Assembly (NCBI GenBank): GCA_017161665.1
Contig: JADFCT010000139.1
Span: forward strand, 1 to 9,159
Reading direction: 5' to 3'
Length of the DNA: 9,159 nt
Origin: Candidatus Sumerlaeota bacterium
GTDB taxonomy: Bacteria; Sumerlaeota; Sumerlaeia; JADFCT01
In this document: positions 6,134-9,159 of the stretch, piece by piece
How positions within the stretch are numbered: position 1 is the first letter of the stretch
How the letters are laid out: each line of letters starts with the position of its first letter
The notes under the pieces: generated by a model
Told to the model about the DNA's origin: nothing
Database searches by the model: none
Seen by the model: the letters and a program-made list of their open reading frames with translations, nothing else
Program-made: the position numbers and the translations under genes

Positions 6134-8983
6134 ATGCCGCCGTCCCCACCCTCTGTTCATGTGATCGCCTGCGCCGCTCTGCGCCTGGATATACGCCATT
6201 GCGCCGAAACGTTGGGCCTCCCCCACTCCATGGAATACTTGGAGGCCGGCCTGCATGAACGCCCCAATGAACTGCGCGATCGCCTTCAAACGGCGATCAA
6301 CCAGACGTCTCAAATGCCGACGGTCTCGCGCATCGTCGTCGCCTATGGAGTCTGTGGGCGAGGAACCGTGGGGCTTCGAGCCGGACGGGTTCCCTTGGTT
6401 CTGCCCAATGCGCAGGACTGCATCGCCATGTTTCTGGGTTCGGACGCGGCCTATCGCGAGCAGTTCAAAAAACACCCCGGCACGTATTATGTCTCAGCCG
6501 GCTGGGTCAAATCCATGGCGATGCCTTTCGCCTCCGGAGCGGTCCAGACGCCAGGGGCCGCCGCCTCAGCCCTGCCCACTGCCGATCCCGACGCGCTGCG
6601 TGAACGTTTCGGCGCCGACCATGCCGAGACCATCCTGGACTTCATGCGCAGCTGGCAGCGGAACTATCAGCGCGTCGCTTATGTCGATACGGGTTCCGAA
6701 TCGGGATCCAACGCGCGCAACGAAGACCTGGCCCAGACCATGGCCCGGGAATGCGGTCTGCGTTATGAGCGCCTGTCCGGCAGCACAAATCTGATTGAAT
6801 CCCTGTTAACCGCCGAATCCGCTTCGGACGCCATCGCTGTCATTCCGCCCTATCATTACATCGACTTTGATCCCATGACGGGCCAACTGATCCCCGTCCC
6901 GGAAATGGAATCGGACGGGGCGCCCGAAGCGATCGTCACGCCCCCGTCGGCGGCGATCCCTTCCAAGGCCTCGTCGGCCCGCCTCGGCCTCGGCATTGAC
7001 GCGGGGGGCACCTATACGGATGCCGTGATTTACGATTTCCAACAAGAGCGCCGCCTGGCCAAGGCCAAAGCCCTCACGACGCCCTGGGATTTCACCATCG
7101 GCATTTGTCAGGCCCTGGCGGCTCTGAAGGCGCCCGACCGCCTGGCCGCGGCCGATCTCGTCTGCGTTTCGACGACACTGGCCACGAACGCCATTGTCGA
7201 AGGACGGGGCCAGACCGTGGGATTGCTTGTCTTTCCGCCTTACGGGAACTACCACTCCGACGATTTTGATCATTCGCCCACGGCGCCCTTGCGCGGGCGA
7301 CTGGACGTGGACGGTCGGGAACTGGAGGCCATCGACGAGGATCAAATTCGCAGCCTGGCCACGGAAATGATCGTGACCCGGGGGGTGGAGGCCTTTGCCG
7401 TCTCCGGTTTCGGAGCGGCGGCCAATCCGGCCCATGAATTGCGGGCACGGGAAATCATCCGTTTCGCCACCGGCAAACCGGTGACGTGCGGGCATGAGTT
7501 GTCGGGACGACTCAACTTCCGGACCCGAGCGGAAACAGCCGTCCTCAACGCCCGCATCATGCCACTGCTGGAATGTTTCCTCGACGACGCGCGCCGTTCC
7601 CTTTCGGACTTGGGAATCGGGGCGCCCATCATGGTCGTCAAAGGCGACGGCATGTTGATGAGCGAATCGCTGGCCCGGGAGCGGCCGGTGGAAACGATTC
7701 TTTCCGGCCCCGCCGCCAGCGTGGCCGGCGCGCGACGCTTGACGGGCGCGCCGGACGCCATCGTCGTGGACATGGGCGGGACCACTTCGGACATTGCCCG
7801 CCTGACGAATGATCGGGTTCAACTGTGCGAGGAGGGCGCGTCGGTCGGGGGATGGCGCACCCATGTCCAGGCGCTGGACATGCGGGCCGTCGGCCTCGGA
7901 GGCGACAGTCGCGTGCATTGGCGCGGGGAGGAACTCGTGATCGGCCCCCGTCGGGTGATGCCTTTCGCCCGGCTGGCGGAAGAGGGGGAAGGCCTGAGCC
8001 ACGCCCTGACATACCTGGAATCCCGGTGGAGGGATTTTATAGCCGATTCGGCTCCCATGGAAATCGTCGCCCGCGCCAAACAGACGGCCCCCGCCGAACA
8101 CACGGATCGGGAAAAACGGATGATTGAAATCCTGGGCGATGGGCCTATGTCCATCGCCCAGCTGGCGGACCGCCTCGAAGTCTCGCACTGGAAATTTCTG
8201 AATCTCAGAGATTTGGAAGACACCCATGCCATTTATCGGGCAGCCTTGACGCCAACGGACGCGCTGCACGTGCTGGGCGATTTCCGACGGTGGAATGTGG
8301 ACGTGGCCGAACGCTCCATGGCGCTGTGGGGGCGGCTGATGAACCGGAGCGCCCGGGAATTGGCGCAGCGGATTCGTGAGATCGTATCCCGCCGCCTGAC
8401 GGTGGAAATTCTGCGTAAACAGTTTGAAGCCGCGGGCGTGGATCAGGCCTTCAACGGTTGCGAAACCTGTCAAAGTCTCCTTGACCACTGGCTGACACAT
8501 TCGGAAGATCACCCGATGACGGTATCAATTCGCCTGCGTCATCCCATTATCGGCCTGGGCGCTCCGGCAGCGCATTTTTTGGCTGACGCGGCGCGCCCTT
8601 TGGAAACGTCGCTGATCGTTCCGGAGGACGCGGACGTGGCCAACGCCATCGGCGCCGTCACGAGTCGTGTCCGCGTCAACCGAACGGCGCGCATCCTGCC
8701 GAACACGGAAGGCAAATACACCGTCGCCGGATTGCCCGACAGCCCGACGTTTGAGGGATTGGAAACAGCCGGCGCCTGGGCGCAGGCCGAATTGGAACGG
8801 CGCCTCGTGGATGACGCGCGACGGGCTGGCACCAGCGAGGAACAGATCACCCGACAGATCAACGACCGTCTGGCGACGAGCGCCGACGGCGGACGCATTT
8901 TCCTGGAACGAATTCTGGAATTTACCATTTGCGGAGCGCCGGACCTGGCGAGGGCGCTCAGAGACAGAAAAACATGGCGCTAA
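6134..8983 (+). CDS. DUF1638 domain fused to hydantoinase/oxoprolinase (HyuA-like, ASKHA fold) protein
   Basis: 949 residues from ATG 6134; a TTG at 6119 in frame would add five. Neither has a clear ribosome site and ATG is preferred. Residues ~8-245 look like DUF1638: VIACAAL with Cys13, YGVCG with Cys74, AQDCIAMFLGS with Cys96, then YYVSAGW (118-124). After a Pro/Ala/Ser linker (~262-282) comes a HyuA-like ATPase: phosphate-1 motif DAGGTYTD (289-296), STTLATNA (346-353), LSGPAAS (523-529), phosphate-2 motif DMGGTTSD (546-553), GLGGDS (587-592). Residues ~656-715 are a winged-helix-like insert followed by TPTDALHVLG (706-715). CETC is at 776-779. The C-terminal GAPA and VANAIGA are also family landmarks. 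Family members are ATP-dependent amidohydrolases; from memory, DUF1638 and this HyuA subfamily are often encoded near corrinoid methyltransferases, which would suggest cofactor activation, but none is visible here. No signal peptide; cytoplasmic. The substrate is unknown. Confidence 0.88.
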   Translation: MPPSPPSVHVIACAALRLDIRHCAETLGLPHSMEYLEAGLHERPNELRDRLQTAINQTSQMPTVSRIVVAYGVCGRGTVGLRAGRVPLVLPNAQDCIAMFLGSDAAYREQFKKHPGTYYVSAGWVKSMAMPFASGAVQTPGAAASALPTADPDALRERFGADHAETILDFMRSWQRNYQRVAYVDTGSESGSNARNEDLAQTMARECGLRYERLSGSTNLIESLLTAESASDAIAVIPPYHYIDFDPMTGQLIPVPEMESDGAPEAIVTPPSAAIPSKASSARLGLGIDAGGTYTDAVIYDFQQERRLAKAKALTTPWDFTIGICQALAALKAPDRLAAADLVCVSTTLATNAIVEGRGQTVGLLVFPPYGNYHSDDFDHSPTAPLRGRLDVDGRELEAIDEDQIRSLATEMIVTRGVEAFAVSGFGAAANPAHELRAREIIRFATGKPVTCGHELSGRLNFRTRAETAVLNARIMPLLECFLDDARRSLSDLGIGAPIMVVKGDGMLMSESLARERPVETILSGPAASVAGARRLTGAPDAIVVDMGGTTSDIARLTNDRVQLCEEGASVGGWRTHVQALDMRAVGLGGDSRVHWRGEELVIGPRRVMPFARLAEEGEGLSHALTYLESRWRDFIADSAPMEIVARAKQTAPAEHTDREKRMIEILGDGPMSIAQLADRLEVSHWKFLNLRDLEDTHAIYRAALTPTDALHVLGDFRRWNVDVAERSMALWGRLMNRSARELAQRIREIVSRRLTVEILRKQFEAAGVDQAFNGCETCQSLLDHWLTHSEDHPMTVSIRLRHPIIGLGAPAAHFLADAARPLETSLIVPEDADVANAIGAVTSRVRVNRTARILPNTEGKYTVAGLPDSPTFEGLETAGAWAQAELERRLVDDARRAGTSEEQITRQINDRLATSADGGRIFLERILEFTICGAPDLARALRDRKTWR

Positions 8984-9159
8984 AAACCAATCCTCCCGCG
9001 GCGGCTTCGCGCCACACGCTCCCTCTTCAGAAAATTCTGATCGCGGCGGCATGCCTGACCGGCTCCAGCGTGGCCTGGGGGCTTGCGCCCGTTGTCATTT
9101 ACTATCTTCGCAACGACATCGACGCCCATCAATTGAATTTCTATCGTTATCTGGCGGCG
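8974..9159 (+). CDS. Start of a DMT/EamA-type transporter (truncated by window end)
   Basis: An ATG at 8974 overlaps the end of the fusion gene by 10 bp and stays open to the window edge (62 codons seen). After a polar start (MALKTNPPAAASRHT) comes the hydrophobic segment ILIAAACLTGSSVAWGLAPV and then VIYYL, then the charged RNDIDAHQLNFYRYLAA. This pattern, a first membrane helix with SxxWG, then a short loop, then an xxxYR start of helix two, is typical of the drug/metabolite transporter (EamA, formerly DUF6) superfamily, ten-helix exporters or importers of small metabolites. The overlap suggests translational coupling to the fusion gene, and so that the transporter may move its substrate or product. 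The family call rests on one helix and a half. Confidence 0.7.
   Translation, partial: MALKTNPPAAASRHTLPLQKILIAAACLTGSSVAWGLAPVVIYYLRNDIDAHQLNFYRYLAA

Noticed and set aside
6806..8512. 568-codon open frame on the minus strand opposite the hydantoinase domain.
   Set aside because: It is antisense to conserved ATPase motifs and has no domain or ribosome site of its own.
1..9159. Searched for CRISPR arrays, tRNA or rRNA genes, insertion sequences and attachment sites.
   Set aside because: I saw no regularly spaced repeats, transposase motifs, terminal inverted repeats or RNA gene signatures.

Overview
The window is about 57% GC by eye and densely coded, and it looks like chromosome from a Gram-negative bacterium. 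Two multihaem c-type cytochromes with Sec signal peptides and a predicted lipoprotein imply a periplasm and an electron-transport chain that is probably anaerobic or low-oxygen. No gene here fixes the phylum. An uncultured lineage of the Planctomycetota/Hydrogenedentota/Sumerlaeota kind would fit, but that is a guess.

There are two divergent transcription units with a 158-bp control region between them (2472-2629). Leftward (minus strand, 2471 down to 76) run a small predicted lipoprotein, hypoxanthine phosphoribosyltransferase (hpt), and a U32-family protein of the TrhP/YegQ tRNA-hydroxylation type. They are 13 and 16 bp apart, so probably one operon. Bases 1-75 lie beyond the last stop codon and hold nothing I can support.

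Rightward (plus strand, 2630 to the window edge) run two tandem paralogous cytochromes, a 98-residue protein with two CxxC pairs, a large DUF1638-hydantoinase/oxoprolinase fusion, and the start of a DMT/EamA-type transporter. The second cytochrome overlaps the CxxC gene by 14 bp and the fusion gene overlaps the transporter by 10 bp. A strong stem-loop lies between the two cytochrome genes.

The control region is unusual. The plus strand has a consensus TTGACA-16 bp-TATAAT promoter. Its -10 lies in the symmetric octamer ATTATAAT, so the minus strand reads TATAAT over the same bases. A perfect 12-bp palindrome fills most of the spacer and covers the predicted minus-strand start site. This could be one shared, co-regulated switch for both units.

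The most interesting genes are the two cytochromes. Each has a signal peptide, an N-terminal domain that looks like a 5'-nucleotidase/UshA metallophosphatase with none of the usual metal-binding motifs, a conserved EPCSC motif, and a C-terminal c554-like domain. That domain has three CxxCH sites where the common family layout has four. At the place expected for the second haem both proteins read QLAR followed by V or A. The pair therefore looks like specialised, non-enzymatic electron-transfer or sensing proteins. How they relate to the downstream CxxC protein, the ASKHA ATPase fusion and the transporter is not evident; a shared operon is an inference.
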